64,000 nucleotides of DNA from Eubacteriales bacterium (lineage in GTDB: Bacteria > Bacillota > Clostridia > Oscillospirales > Oscillospiraceae): NCBI GenBank assembly GCA_030536255.1, contig JAUNQI010000006.1:36496-100495 (forward strand), in the 5' to 3' direction. The position numbers and the translations under genes are program-made. Each line of letters opens with the position of its first letter. The first letter of the stretch is position 1. The notes under the pieces are model-generated. The model did no database searches. It saw only the letters and a list, made by a program, of their open reading frames with translations, and was not told the DNA's origin. Positions 10,906-20,637 of the stretch are shown here, in pieces.

Positions 10906-12294
10906 TTATTCTGCTTTCTGCTTGTTCTGCTGATAGTTTTTCTTTTTTCTGTTGTAGTAGCGGCGTTTCCCGTTATACGCTTTTTTCTTTTCAGGATCTC
11001 CGCTGCCTCCGGAGGCAGTATTCTCTTTGATTATATTCTGTGCAGTCGGAGCCGCATTCTGTTTCTGCTTTTTTGCAGGATCGGCTCTCTTTTCCGACTT
11101 GTTTTCGTACTTCTTTTCCGGCTTACTTTCAGGTTTCTTTTCCGTTTTCTTATTCGGTTTGTTTTCCGTCTTCTTCTCCGGTTTTGTACCTGCTTCCTGA
11201 TGATCTCCGTCGCTGTTGGGCTTTCCGGAAGTCTGCTTCTGTCTGTTCCTTCCGCCTCTGCGCTGACGATAACGCTTTTTATCATTATTTCTGGAATTCG
11301 GCTTGTCTTCAGATATTTCTTCCTCTGCGCTTTCAGACACAGGGACACTGTCCTTCGGAAGCTCTTCAGCAAAAAGACTTGGAGATGACCATACATCACG
11401 TTCATCCGGAGCAGCTGCTTCTTCGGTATCCTCCGGAGAATAGTCCAGCACATGCGGGTATGCTTCTCCCTCAGCCGGTCTCCCGCCGGGAACCGCCGCT
11501 ACCTGCTCCGCCCGATACTGATGCAGGCTGTCTTCGGATTCACCGTCAAGGACAACCTTCACCGTCTGCCGAAGAATATTTACCTGAACCGCCGTTCCGT
11601 ACCCATCCACAGTCTCAACGAAAGCGCCCTGTTTCGGAACTTTTTTAATCAGATCCTCATATGCTTCCTCTTCATAACGAAGGCAACACATCAGGCGTCC
11701 GCAGCTTCCGGATATTTTGGCAGGGTTCAGAGAAAGAGACTGTGTTTTTGCCATCTTTGTTGAGACAGGTGCAAAGTCTTCAAGAAACTGGCTGCAGCAG
11801 TAAGGTCTCCCGCAGATACCGATCCCTCCGATAAGCTTGGCCTCATCTCTGACACCGATCTGTCTCAATTCTATTCTGTTATGAAATACACTCGCAAGAT
11901 CTTTAACAAGCTCACGGAAGTCCACTCTTCCGTCAGAGGTGAAGAAGAAAAGTGTCTTTGAGCCTTCAAAATTACACTCAACTCCGACAAGCTTCATGTC
12001 AAGTCCGTGCTCCGCGATCTTCTTTTTGCAGATCTCAAAGGCTTCCTTCTCTTTCGCCCTGTTCATCTCCGCTGCTCTGAGATCCTGCGCAGTCGCAACC
12101 CTGACCACATTTCTGAGGGGCTGAACAACAGCCTCGTCCTCAACCATATGGTTTTCTTTTGTACATTCGGCAATTTCCAGGCCTTTTGCCGTATCCACAA
12201 TAACTTTTGTTCCAGGTTCTATCTTAATTTGGCCGGGTGAAAAATAATAATTTTTCCCGCAGCTTTTAAATCGAATGCTTACTACTTCTGTCAA
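10906..12294 (-). CDS. ricT: PSP1-domain protein RicT/YaaT with basic C-terminal tail
   Basis: A 462-residue protein whose first 270 residues match the RicT (YaaT) family. A PSP1 domain spans about residues 60-150, followed by Cys clusters GICGRPYCC near 155-163 and CGRLMCCLRYEEE near 198-210. In Bacillus, RicT joins RicA and RicF in an Fe-S-containing complex that stimulates RNase Y mRNA processing. The C-terminal 150 residues are Lys, Glu and Asn-rich and look disordered, perhaps RNA-binding. The start overlaps the holB stop by four bases. The gene pair holB-ricT is a conserved Bacillota arrangement. Confidence 0.92.
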   Translation of the reverse strand: MTEVVSIRFKSCGKNYYFSPGQIKIEPGTKVIVDTAKGLEIAECTKENHMVEDEAVVQPLRNVVRVATAQDLRAAEMNRAKEKEAFEICKKKIAEHGLDMKLVGVECNFEGSKTLFFFTSDGRVDFRELVKDLASVFHNRIELRQIGVRDEAKLIGGIGICGRPYCCSQFLEDFAPVSTKMAKTQSLSLNPAKISGSCGRLMCCLRYEEEAYEDLIKKVPKQGAFVETVDGYGTAVQVNILRQTVKVVLDGESEDSLHQYRAEQVAAVPGGRPAEGEAYPHVLDYSPEDTEEAAAPDERDVWSSPSLFAEELPKDSVPVSESAEEEISEDKPNSRNNDKKRYRQRRGGRNRQKQTSGKPNSDGDHQEAGTKPEKKTENKPNKKTEKKPESKPEKKYENKSEKRADPAKKQKQNAAPTAQNIIKENTASGGSGDPEKKKAYNGKRRYYNRKKKNYQQNKQKAE

Positions 12295-13121
12295 TTCCGT
12301 TTCCTCTTATTATTTTTATCTGATATGGCCGGCGGCATTGTATCCACGCCGATCAGGCCGAAAAGCTGTTTTACTCCGACATTTACTTCCAGATATCCCA
12401 GACATTTTTCCATCAGGTGTTCAAGCTCCATCAGCTTTTCCGCACTTATTCCCCCGGCATCCTTTCTCCCGCACAGCATATCTGTAATCATTTCCGCACT
12501 ACAGAGAGCAAATTCTGCCATTTCGGATACGGAAAGCGTATTATTTCTTTCGCACCATTTCCAAAGGTCAAACGCACTTCCTTTGGCCGCCAGATTCAGG
12601 TACTCCGAAGCAAGACTTACATAACTGCTGTCACGGTACTTTTCTCCGTACAGATTCAGCTCAACGCATCTCGAGCGAACCGTTGTCAGTAATGCTGAGG
12701 GATTGGTCACACACAGCAGGAGGATAACTCCTTTTGGGGGTTCCTCAAGAAGCTTCAGAGCGGCATTCTGAGCCTCTGTGTTCATGCAGTCAGCTTCCCT
12801 GAAAATATATACTTTATAGCGGCTTTCATTCGGAAGCACTATGGCATCAGCGGAAACCTCCCGAACCTGAGCTACGGTTATTTCCCGTTTCTGCTTCCCC
12901 TTGTCATCCGCTAATCTTTCGATGATCTTAACATCCGGATGGGTTCCTTTTTTTACCTTGGCGCATGCACTGCAGACCCCGCAGGGCAGCTTCCCGCTTC
13001 CCTTGCAGACAGCAGCCATAGCAATCTTTTCCGCGGCTTCTGTCGAAGTTTCTATGTCTGCCGATGCAATGATATACGCATGCCTGATCTGATCCGCATT
13101 GTCAAATGCGATGCCTGTCAC
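12291..13121 (-). CDS. holB: DNA polymerase III subunit delta'
   Basis: A 276-residue clamp-loader subunit. The N-terminal part has the delta' zinc module, Cys-x7-Cys-x2-Cys-x2-Cys ending CGVCSAC, and then DADCMNTEAQNAALKLLEEPP-like helicase-loader core residues (ADCMNTEAQNALLK-type motif near residue 100). There is no Walker A, as usual for delta'. The start is taken as GTG at 13119-13121: it overlaps the gltX TGA (GTGA) and has GGAGAA six bases upstream. An in-frame ATG at 13244 lies deep inside gltX and would add 41 residues unlike the family. Confidence 0.88.
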   Translation of the reverse strand: MTGIAFDNADQIRHAYIIASADIETSTEAAEKIAMAAVCKGSGKLPCGVCSACAKVKKGTHPDVKIIERLADDKGKQKREITVAQVREVSADAIVLPNESRYKVYIFREADCMNTEAQNAALKLLEEPPKGVILLLCVTNPSALLTTVRSRCVELNLYGEKYRDSSYVSLASEYLNLAAKGSAFDLWKWCERNNTLSVSEMAEFALCSAEMITDMLCGRKDAGGISAEKLMELEHLMEKCLGYLEVNVGVKQLFGLIGVDTMPPAISDKNNKRKRN

Positions 13122-14593
13122 GAAAGCTTCTCCAGGCCGATTTCGAGTCTTCTCATGGTCTCTTCTTTCCCCAGAATCCGGCAAATTTCGACAGCACCTC
13201 CGGGCGTAACCGCTTTCCCGGCAGCTGCGATCCTTATCGGCCACATAACCACGGATTTCTTTACTCCCATAGCTTCCGTCAGCCTATTCATAGCGTCAAG
13301 AATCCTCTCATCATTCCACTCGGAAAGCTCACCAAACATCGGAAGGATCTGTTCCAGAACGGATTTTGCAGTTTCAGGAGTACTCTTGGATTTCTGATGT
13401 ACAAAGAGCTCAGCAGAATACTCCGGCAGAGAATCAAAGAAATCAAGCTTCTCGGGAATATCCGTGAGAACTTCGGTACGTTGCTGAAGGAGAACCGCAA
13501 TTGCAGCAGGATCGATAGCTGGATTCTTCACTGCCTGGCGGATAAAGGGCTCCGCTGCTTTTGCAAATTCTTCCGGACTGAGTGCGCGGATATATTCCGC
13601 ATTGAAGTATCTTAGCTTCTCAATATCAAAGATCGCAGGAGATTTTGAAATACCTTTAATATCAAAAATCTCTTTCAGCTCATCAAGAGAATAAATTTCT
13701 CTTTCTCCACCGGGACTCCATCCGAGCAGAGCCACATAGTTTATCACTGCATTTGTCAGGTATCCCTGTGCGATCAGGTCCTCGTAGGAAGGATCGCCGT
13801 GACGCTTTGACATCTTGTTATGAGCATCACGCATAACAGGAGAGCAGTGGACATATTTTGGAATATCCCATCCAAATCCCTGATAAAGCAGATTATACTT
13901 CGGTGCAGAAGAAAGATATTCACTTCCACGGACAACATGCGTGATTCCCATTAAATGATCGTCGACAACATTTGCAAAATTATATGTCGGCATTCCATCC
14001 CTTTTGATGAGAACCTGATCATCAAGGGTTTTGTTCTCAACCGTGATATCCCCAAAAATTTCGTCGTGGAATGTTGTCGTTCCCTCATGCGGAATCAGCT
14101 GTCTGATAACATAGGGTTCTCCGGCCGCAGCACGGACATCGGACTCCTCTTTTGTAAGCGTGCGGCAGGGATCGTCTCCCCTGTCAAATTCCCCGGAATC
14201 CTCTTCGCTTTCAGCCTTCTCACAGAAACAGCGGTAAGCGTTTCCGTTTTCAACAAGAAGCTCAGCATATTCCTTATACATGGACATTCTTTCACTCTGA
14301 ATATACGGAGCGACCGGGCCTCCCACATCAGGACCCTCGTCATGCTCAAGATGGCACTCTGCCATTGTACGGTAAATGACATCTGTAGCTCCTTCTATGA
14401 GACGGCCTCTGTCTGTATCTTCTATACGAAGAATAAACTTGCCGCCGTCATGGCGGGCAATAAGATATGTATATAGTGCTGTGCGGAGATTTCCCACATG
14501 CATATAACCAGTGGGAGAAGGCGCAAATCTGGTGCGTACCTCTCCGACCGGAATTCTGTTTTCGTTCTCTTCAAACCATGCTTTTTCTTTCAT
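13118..14593 (-). CDS. gltX: Glutamyl-tRNA synthetase
   Basis: The 491-residue class I synthetase charges tRNA-Glu, and possibly tRNA-Gln in organisms lacking GlnRS. The HIGH motif is HVGN at residues 32-35 within FAPSPTGYMHVGN, and the KMSKS motif appears as KMSKRHG near residue 265. Both catalytic motifs and the length are normal. It heads the minus-strand cluster, overlapping holB by four bases. Its promoter overlaps that of the divergent trpS gene. Confidence 0.96.
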   Translation of the reverse strand: MKEKAWFEENENRIPVGEVRTRFAPSPTGYMHVGNLRTALYTYLIARHDGGKFILRIEDTDRGRLIEGATDVIYRTMAECHLEHDEGPDVGGPVAPYIQSERMSMYKEYAELLVENGNAYRCFCEKAESEEDSGEFDRGDDPCRTLTKEESDVRAAAGEPYVIRQLIPHEGTTTFHDEIFGDITVENKTLDDQVLIKRDGMPTYNFANVVDDHLMGITHVVRGSEYLSSAPKYNLLYQGFGWDIPKYVHCSPVMRDAHNKMSKRHGDPSYEDLIAQGYLTNAVINYVALLGWSPGGEREIYSLDELKEIFDIKGISKSPAIFDIEKLRYFNAEYIRALSPEEFAKAAEPFIRQAVKNPAIDPAAIAVLLQQRTEVLTDIPEKLDFFDSLPEYSAELFVHQKSKSTPETAKSVLEQILPMFGELSEWNDERILDAMNRLTEAMGVKKSVVMWPIRIAAAGKAVTPGGAVEICRILGKEETMRRLEIGLEKLS

Positions 14594-14630
14594 AAGTTAT
14601 AATACCCCACAATGAGATTTTAACTATAAT

Positions 14631-14659
14631 ATAATAAATACGAAATTGCCGGTTGTCAA
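14631..14659 (-). promoter_or_regulatory. gltX promoter (SigA type)
   Basis: On the minus strand TTGACA (14654-14659) is separated by exactly 17 bases from TATTAT (14631-14636), 38 bases upstream of the gltX ATG. The -35 hexamer overlaps that of the trpS promoter. Confidence 0.75.
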
Positions 14660-14681
14660 GTTGAAGTTATTCTGATAGAAT
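14653..14681 (+). promoter_or_regulatory. trpS promoter (SigA type)
   Basis: TTGTCA (14653-14658) and TAGAAT (14676-14681) are spaced by 17 bases. The start codon is 42 bases further on. The -35 box is shared, offset by one base, with the divergent gltX promoter. Confidence 0.65.
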
Positions 14682-14723
14682 ATAAGGACTTTTGGAACAC
14701 TGCAGTGAAAGAAGGGTATTATT

Positions 14724-15734
14724 ATGGAAAATACTGAAAAGAAAGTAATGTTCTCCGGAATTCAGCCGTCAGGAGACCTCCATCTGGGAAATTATCTCGG
14801 TGCAATAAGAAACTGGGTTGCTCTTTCGGATGAATATACCTGCTACTACTGCATCGTTGATGAACACAGTATTACCGTCCGGCAGAATCCGGCAGAGCTG
14901 CGCAAACGCTCAACGGTTCAGCTTGCTCAGTATATAGCTTGCGGACTTGATCCGCAGAAGAATACTCTTTTCATTCAGAGTCATGTTCATGAGCATGCCG
15001 AGCTTGGATGGATCCTGAACTGCTATACGATGTTCGGTGAACTCAGCCGCATGACGCAGTTTAAAGACAAGAGCGCTAAAAATGCAGAAAATATCAACGG
15101 CGGTCTTTTTACTTACCCTGCTCTGATGGCAGCCGATATTCTTCTTTATAATGCGCACTATGTTCCCGTAGGTGCGGATCAGAAGCAGCATGTTGAGCTT
15201 GCAAGAGATGTTGCTGTCCGTTTCAACAACATTTACGGCGATACTTTTGTTGTTCCCGAACCATACATTCCGAAGGTCGGCGCAAGAATCATGAGCCTTT
15301 CCAATCCTTCCTCAAAGATGAGCAAGAGCGATCCGGCTGGATGCGTCTTCCTTATGGATTCTCCGGATGAAATATCCCGTAAATTCAAGCGCGCCGTAAC
15401 TGACTCCGACACAGAGCACTGTGTGCGTTACGCTCCCGACGAAAAGCCCGGTGTGGCAAATCTGATGGGAATTTACTCTTCCGTAACCGGAAAGACCTTT
15501 GAAGAAATCGAAACCGAATTTGACGGTAAGGGATACGGTGTATTCAAGCCTGCCGTCGGGGACGCGGTTATTGAAAAACTCAGGCCGATTCGCGAAGAGG
15601 CCGAACGCATGATCAACGATAAGGAATATCTCAAAGGAATATATACTGAAGGTGCTCAGCGAGCCGAATATGTGGCAAGAAAAACACTCCGGAAAGTGAC
15701 CAAGCGTATCGGATTTGTTGAAAAGCCGTTTTGA
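14724..15734 (+). CDS. trpS: Tryptophanyl-tRNA synthetase
   Basis: A 336-residue class I synthetase that charges tRNA-Trp. The HIGH motif is HLGN at residues 20-23 in SGIQPSGDLHLGNYLGAI, and the KMSKS motif is intact as SKMSKSDP near residue 206. The length is typical of bacterial TrpRS. It is divergent from gltX. No T-box is present in the 43-base leader, so its expression is not controlled by the same Trp-type device seen before the NSS symporter in this window. Confidence 0.96.
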   Translation: MENTEKKVMFSGIQPSGDLHLGNYLGAIRNWVALSDEYTCYYCIVDEHSITVRQNPAELRKRSTVQLAQYIACGLDPQKNTLFIQSHVHEHAELGWILNCYTMFGELSRMTQFKDKSAKNAENINGGLFTYPALMAADILLYNAHYVPVGADQKQHVELARDVAVRFNNIYGDTFVVPEPYIPKVGARIMSLSNPSSKMSKSDPAGCVFLMDSPDEISRKFKRAVTDSDTEHCVRYAPDEKPGVANLMGIYSSVTGKTFEEIETEFDGKGYGVFKPAVGDAVIEKLRPIREEAERMINDKEYLKGIYTEGAQRAEYVARKTLRKVTKRIGFVEKPF

Positions 15735-15759
15735 TTATCATTTGAAAGATTGGTAAATT

Positions 15760-16863
15760 ATGTTCAGTAGTATTAACTCGTGGCTTCGGATCGGTCTGGC
15801 AGTCTTCTTCGCATTTCTGGCAGCATATCTGATGACTCCGCCGGTTAAAAAATTCGCAGAAAGCATCGGAGCAGTAGATCAACCCTCCGCCAGAAGAATC
15901 AATGATCATCCCGTTCCCAGAATGGGCGGAATAGCGATCCTGTGCGGCTTCATGCTTGGAATGCTTCTGTTCGCAGATCTTACACAGCAGGTCGAAGGAA
16001 TTATTATCGGGGCTCTCATCATTGCAGTGATGGGTGCCATTGATGATATTTTCAATCTGAACCCCTGGGTAAAGCTTCTCGGGCAGGTTGCCGCCGCCGC
16101 TGTTGCTATCGCCTGTGGTGTCGTCGTGGACGGGTTTACAGACTTTGTATCCTTCACCGATACTGTTTTTCTGAGCCGTTTTCCTGCGCTTATTCTCACA
16201 ATCATCTGGATCGTCGGATGTACGAACGCGATCAACCTGATTGACGGGCTCGACGGGCTGGCTGTTGGGATGACAACAATCAGTGCATTTACTCTTTTCT
16301 TTATTTCTCTGCGTGTTTCCGATCTTAATGTTTCTGTTATTCTCGCCTGTCTGATCGGCGCCTGCGCCGGTTTCTGGCCCTTCAACTGGAATCCCGCCAA
16401 AATCTTTATGGGTGACGTCGGATCACAGATGCTCGGTTTTGTTTTGTCTGCCGTATCCGTTATAGGCCTGTTTAAAATGCATGCGCTTGTAACGATGCTT
16501 CTCCCCGTTCTCGCGATGGCAGTTCCTCTGGCAGATACCACGTTTGCAATCATTCGACGACTTCTGAAAGGGCAGAGTCCTTTCCATGCCGATAAAGGTC
16601 ATTTTCATCACCGTCTTCTCGCTCTTGGTCTCACGCAAAAGCAGGCGGTTATTGTTCTATACGGGATTTCGATCGTTCTCGGAATGTTTGCCTATCTGAT
16701 GGTCGGTTCAACCAGGATGGTAAAGATTATCTGTCTTTTAGTCGCATTCGTTATCGTGACATGTATTGTCGTCTTTGTTTTTAAATTCTATCCCCGTTCC
16801 GGGAAAAGAAAAACAGATTCGATTTCAGTCACAGAAGAGGATGTAAAAATATACAGAAAATAA
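15760..16863 (+). CDS. WecA/TagO-type undecaprenyl-phosphate GlcNAc-1-phosphate transferase
   Basis: The 367-residue polytopic membrane enzyme belongs to the MraY/WecA family, which joins a UDP-aminosugar phosphate to undecaprenyl phosphate to start surface polymers. It has about eleven helices. Family motifs are IDDIFNLNPWVKLLGQ near residues 90-105, IFMGDVGSQMLGF near 212, and the cytoplasmic His motif DKGHFHHRLLALG near 285, which is diagnostic for WecA/TagO rather than MraY. It follows trpS by 25 bases and ends in a strong terminator. The precise sugar is not determinable. Confidence 0.9.
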   Translation: MFSSINSWLRIGLAVFFAFLAAYLMTPPVKKFAESIGAVDQPSARRINDHPVPRMGGIAILCGFMLGMLLFADLTQQVEGIIIGALIIAVMGAIDDIFNLNPWVKLLGQVAAAAVAIACGVVVDGFTDFVSFTDTVFLSRFPALILTIIWIVGCTNAINLIDGLDGLAVGMTTISAFTLFFISLRVSDLNVSVILACLIGACAGFWPFNWNPAKIFMGDVGSQMLGFVLSAVSVIGLFKMHALVTMLLPVLAMAVPLADTTFAIIRRLLKGQSPFHADKGHFHHRLLALGLTQKQAVIVLYGISIVLGMFAYLMVGSTRMVKIICLLVAFVIVTCIVVFVFKFYPRSGKRKTDSISVTEEDVKIYRK

Positions 16864-16884
16864 CAGTTTCTCAGGCTGCTTTTA

Positions 16885-16914
16885 CCGGGTGCTTTTCAGG
16901 CACCCGGTTTTTTT
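16885..16914 (+). terminator. Intrinsic terminator after the WecA-type gene
   Basis: An eight-pair GC-rich stem CCGGGTGC/GCACCCGG (16885-16892 and 16900-16907) with a seven-base loop is followed by seven T residues (16908-16914). Confidence 0.92.
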
Positions 16915-16942
16915 GCGAATTTGTAAACATCAAAAATCTCTG

Positions 16943-16971
16943 TTGACAAAGAATATGGTTAATGTTATATT
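16943..16971 (+). promoter_or_regulatory. hrcA operon promoter
   Basis: TTGACA (16943-16948), a 17-base spacer and TATATT (16966-16971) form a near-consensus SigA promoter. The last bases of the -10 element are inside the CIRCE operator, so bound HrcA would block RNA polymerase. Confidence 0.85.
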
Positions 16972-16996
16972 AGCACTCGAAAGAAGAGAGTGCTAA
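16970..16996 (+). promoter_or_regulatory. CIRCE operator (HrcA binding site)
   Basis: A perfect TTAGCACTC-N9-GAGTGCTAA inverted repeat, the consensus CIRCE element bound by HrcA. It directly abuts the hrcA start codon and overlaps the ribosome binding region, so it could act at both DNA and RNA level. Confidence 0.97.
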
Positions 16997-18085
16997 ATGC
17001 CTATCAGTGAACGTCAAAAAAAGATATTAACAGCGGTAGTTGAAGAATATATCCGAACCGCAGAGCCTGTCGGCAGTAAGATTCTTGCCGCTAATGCCGG
17101 TCTTGGGTGTTCTTCCGCCACGATCCGCAATGAACTTGCATTTCTCGTAAGCCAGGGCTACCTTGAACAGCCGCACACCTCGGCCGGTCGTGTGCCGACT
17201 CCTCTGGGATACCGACTGTACGTCAATGAGCTGATGGAGAAACAGCGGCTTTCCGTTGAAGAGACCTCTGAGCTGAATATGCGGCTCGAGCAGAAGCTGC
17301 GTGAGCTTGACAATACCATCGATGATGTTTCCCGTCTCGCCTCTCAGCTTACAGACTATCCTGCGCTTGCGCTTTCTTCAAGGCCCGGCGTAACGATAAA
17401 AAGGTTTGATATTATTTATGTGGATTCCAATACCTTTATTATTGTCGTAATGCTCAGCAACAACACTGTTAAGAATAAGCTTGTCCGTCTTCCGGTTTCG
17501 GCAGATGAAGGAATGATCAAACGTCTCTCAGCACTGTTCAATGCCTCATTTACCGGAATATCCGATGCCGATATTACTCCTGTTCTAATCAGTTCGACGG
17601 AGCGTGCGGCGGACGATACTATCGGAATCACATCTGTAATCGCCGCTTTTGCAATCGAAGTTCTTACTGAAACTTCCACCCCCTCTGCTTTCATTACCGG
17701 AGAAAACCGGCTCCTTAATCAGCCGGAGTTCCGGGATCCAGACAAGGCCCACAAGCTTATGAATTACCTTTCCGGCGGAGGAAATATACTTTCTCCCGGA
17801 AATGTTCCGGAAGACGTTAATGAGGTTCGTGTCCTGATAGGACCCGAAAACGTCGCCGAGGAACTCAAGGATTCCAGCGTGATCGTTGCAACGTACGACG
17901 CCGGAGACGGGACTAAAGGGCTTATCGGCGTTGTTGGTCCTACAAGAATGGACTATTCGCTTATAGCATCAAAGCTGAGTTTTCTTGCTCAGGGACTTTC
18001 CAAACGACTCGGAGGCAATGCCTCCCCGGTTCAGGGAATGCATAACAAGTTAATAATTAAGGGAGATGATTCCGATAAACGATAA
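16997..18085 (+). CDS. hrcA: Heat-inducible transcription repressor HrcA
   Basis: The 362-residue repressor controls the class I heat-shock genes by binding CIRCE, with folding aided by GroE. The N-terminal winged helix (about residues 1-75) begins MPISERQKKILTAVVEEYI and contains the conserved SSATIRNELAFLVSQGYLEQPHTSAGRVPT region in pieces around residues 35-65. The C-terminal domain is the usual dimerisation domain. It is the first gene of hrcA-grpE-dnaK-dnaJ, so it is autoregulated. The ATG touches the CIRCE element with no separate spacer, leaving only a GAGAG-like ribosome site inside the operator. Confidence 0.96.
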   Translation: MPISERQKKILTAVVEEYIRTAEPVGSKILAANAGLGCSSATIRNELAFLVSQGYLEQPHTSAGRVPTPLGYRLYVNELMEKQRLSVEETSELNMRLEQKLRELDNTIDDVSRLASQLTDYPALALSSRPGVTIKRFDIIYVDSNTFIIVVMLSNNTVKNKLVRLPVSADEGMIKRLSALFNASFTGISDADITPVLISSTERAADDTIGITSVIAAFAIEVLTETSTPSAFITGENRLLNQPEFRDPDKAHKLMNYLSGGGNILSPGNVPEDVNEVRVLIGPENVAEELKDSSVIVATYDAGDGTKGLIGVVGPTRMDYSLIASKLSFLAQGLSKRLGGNASPVQGMHNKLIIKGDDSDKR

Positions 18086-18707
18086 AGAAAACGAAATCCT
18101 CGAAGAGACGCAGGCAGAGGACACTGTCTCAGAAGAAACTTCTCAGGAAGAACCCATTGAAGTAATTGAAGAAGACGAGGTTCCCATTCAGGAGGAAGCC
18201 GAAGAAGAAAAACCTTCAAAAAAGGACAGGCGGCAGAAAAGAGAAGAAAAAAAAGCCGCAAAGGAATCGGAAAAGCTGGCCGCAAAGGATGAAGAGCTTG
18301 CAATTCTGAATGACAAATATCTTCGCGTATGTGCGGAATATGATAATTTCCGCAAGCGCAGTCAGAAAGAAAAGGATTCTCTCTACGGAGACATCCGGGC
18401 AAGTGTTATAACCAGTTTCCTTCCGGTATACGACAATCTCGTAAGAGCCCTTGACACAAAAACAGAAGATGAAGCCTATGCCAAAGGCGTAGAGATGATC
18501 ATGAATCAGTTTAATACCACTCTGGAAAAGCTCGGGGTCGAGGAAATCCCTGCTCTGGGTGAGAAATTCGATCCCACCATCCACAATGCCGTTATGCATG
18601 TAGATGACGATTCAAAGGGTGAGAATGAGATCGTTGAGGTATTCCAGAAGGGGTTTAAGATCGGCGACAAGATCATTCGGTTTGCCATGGTCAAAGTTGC
18701 CAACTGA
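18066..18707 (+). CDS. grpE: Nucleotide exchange factor GrpE
   Basis: A 213-residue cochaperone that releases ADP from DnaK. The acidic, low-complexity N-terminus (residues 1-60) and long helix precede the conserved core with YLRVCAEYDNFRKRSQKEK near residues 85-103 and FDPTIHNAVMHVDD near 175-188. It overlaps hrcA by 20 bases. The ATG sits immediately after GGGAG with no spacer, which is awkward. Nevertheless no better start exists, because the next Met is far into the protein. Translation may depend on coupling to hrcA. Confidence 0.93.
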   Translation: MIPINDKENEILEETQAEDTVSEETSQEEPIEVIEEDEVPIQEEAEEEKPSKKDRRQKREEKKAAKESEKLAAKDEELAILNDKYLRVCAEYDNFRKRSQKEKDSLYGDIRASVITSFLPVYDNLVRALDTKTEDEAYAKGVEMIMNQFNTTLEKLGVEEIPALGEKFDPTIHNAVMHVDDDSKGENEIVEVFQKGFKIGDKIIRFAMVKVAN

Positions 18708-18746
18708 AATTGTTTAAAATATTAGGTTATATAAAGGAGAAAAATT

Positions 18747-20594
18747 ATGGGTAAAATTATTGGTATTGACTTAGGAACAACCAACAGCTGTGTATCAGTT
18801 CTCGAAGGCGGCGAAGCCGTTGTTATTCCCAATGCGGAAGGCGCACGCACCACTCCGTCCGTCGTTGCATTTTCCAAGACCGGTGAGCGTATGGTAGGCC
18901 AGGTTGCAAAGCGTCAGGCTGTTACCAATCCCGACCGCACCATTTCCTCCATCAAGCGTGAGATGGGTTCCAACTACAAAGTTACTGTTGACGCCAAAGC
19001 ATATACTCCTCAGGAAATTTCCGCCATGGTACTTCAGAAGCTGAAAGGCGATGCCGAAGCATACCTCGGCCAGACTGTGACCGAAGCCGTTATTACTGTT
19101 CCCGCATACTTCACTGATGCCCAGCGTCAGGCTACCAAGGATGCCGGAAAAATCGCAGGACTTGAAGTAAAGCGTATCATCAATGAGCCGACTGCTGCAG
19201 CTCTCGCATACGGCCTTGATAAGGAAAATGATCAGAAGATCATGGTTTACGACCTCGGCGGCGGTACCTTTGATGTTTCTGTTCTCGAAATCGGTGACGG
19301 CGTTATTGAAGTTCTTGCAACTGCCGGCAATAACCGCCTCGGCGGTGATGACTTCGACGAATGCATCACAAAGTATCTTGTTGATGAATTCAGAAAGAGC
19401 GAAGGCGTTGACCTCAGCTCTGATAAGGTTGCAATGCAGCGTCTGCGCGAAGCAGCCGAAAAGGCAAAAATTGAGCTTTCCGGCGTAACATCCAGCAACA
19501 TCAATCTTCCTTATATCACTGCTGATGCAACCGGACCGAAGCATCTTGATGTAACTCTTACCAGAGCAAAGTTCAATGAACTCACCCATCACCTCGTAGA
19601 AAAGACTGTTGGTCCCGTTAAGCAGGCTCTCAGCGATGCAGGTCTTTCCGCAAGCGAGCTTTCAAAGGTTATTCTCGTCGGCGGTTCTTCCCGTATTCCC
19701 GCTGTTCAGGAAGAAGTTAAGAAGCTTACCGGCCAAGAAGGCTTCAAGGGAATCAACCCTGACGAATGCGTTGCAATCGGTGCTGCAATCCAGGGCGGTG
19801 TTCTTTCTGGTGATGTTGAAGGCATCGTTCTCGTTGATGTAACTCCTCTTTCTCTCGGAATTGAAACACTTGGCGGCGTATGCACCAGACTCATTGACCG
19901 CAATACTTCCATTCCTACCAGAAAGAGCCAGATTTTCTCCACTGCAGCTGACAATCAGACCAGCGTTGAGATCAACGTTCTGCAGGGTGAGCGTGAGATG
20001 GCAGCATATAACAAGAGTCTCGGCAAATTCCATCTTGACGGAATCGCTCCGGCACGCCGCGGCATTCCTCAGATTGAAGTTTCTTTTGATATTGATGCCA
20101 ACGGTATCGTAAATGTTTCCGCAAAGGATCTCGGAACCGGTAAAGAGCAGCATATCACCATCACCTCTTCCACCAACATGAGCAAGGATGACATTGACAA
20201 AGCTGTTAAGGAAGCTGAGATGTATGCGGCAGAGGATGCAAAGCGCAAGGAAGAGATCGACACCCGCAACCAGGCCGATCAGATGGTATATCAGACGGAG
20301 CAGACTCTCTCCGAGCTCGGCGATAAAATTGATCCCGCTGACAAGGGTGAAGTTGAATCCAAGCTCTCTGCTCTGAAGACGGCGCTCTCCGGAACAGACA
20401 CCGCTTCCATCAAGAGTGCGACTGAAGACCTCACTAAGGCTTTCTACAAGATTTCCGAGAAGATGTATCAGGCAGCCGGCGGTGCGCAGGGCGGTGCAGG
20501 TTTTGATCCCAACGCAGCTGCAGGCCAGGCCGGAGGAGATCCGCAGTACTACGATGCAGACTTTACTGAAGTCGTTGATGATGACAAGCAGTAA
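18747..20594 (+). CDS. dnaK: Chaperone protein DnaK (Hsp70)
   Basis: The 615-residue Hsp70 binds unfolded segments in an ATP-dependent cycle with DnaJ and GrpE in the cytoplasm. The ATPase domain opens with [20 protein letters not shown], and [16 protein letters not shown] near residue 170 and [11 protein letters not shown] near 312 are the phosphate-binding motifs. A substrate-binding domain (about 365-510) and helical lid follow, with an acidic tail ending DDDKQ. AAAGGAG precedes the start. There is no second CIRCE, so it relies on read-through from the hrcA promoter. Confidence 0.98.
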   Translation: MGKIIGIDLGTTNSCVSVLEGGEAVVIPNAEGARTTPSVVAFSKTGERMVGQVAKRQAVTNPDRTISSIKREMGSNYKVTVDAKAYTPQEISAMVLQKLKGDAEAYLGQTVTEAVITVPAYFTDAQRQATKDAGKIAGLEVKRIINEPTAAALAYGLDKENDQKIMVYDLGGGTFDVSVLEIGDGVIEVLATAGNNRLGGDDFDECITKYLVDEFRKSEGVDLSSDKVAMQRLREAAEKAKIELSGVTSSNINLPYITADATGPKHLDVTLTRAKFNELTHHLVEKTVGPVKQALSDAGLSASELSKVILVGGSSRIPAVQEEVKKLTGQEGFKGINPDECVAIGAAIQGGVLSGDVEGIVLVDVTPLSLGIETLGGVCTRLIDRNTSIPTRKSQIFSTAADNQTSVEINVLQGEREMAAYNKSLGKFHLDGIAPARRGIPQIEVSFDIDANGIVNVSAKDLGTGKEQHITITSSTNMSKDDIDKAVKEAEMYAAEDAKRKEEIDTRNQADQMVYQTEQTLSELGDKIDPADKGEVESKLSALKTALSGTDTASIKSATEDLTKAFYKISEKMYQAAGGAQGGAGFDPNAAAGQAGGDPQYYDADFTEVVDDDKQ

Positions 20595-20637
20595 TCCTTC
20601 GTTATTTGCAGATCCATTAAGAATTAACTTATAACTA

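Noticed and set aside
13122..13244. Upstream in-frame extension of holB
   Set aside because: It lies inside gltX, encodes an Arg-rich stretch unlike delta', and a GTG with a good ribosome site overlaps the gltX stop.
18795..19592. Minus-strand open frame of about 265 codons within dnaK
   Set aside because: Shadow of dnaK codon bias; dnaK is beyond doubt and the antisense product resembles nothing.
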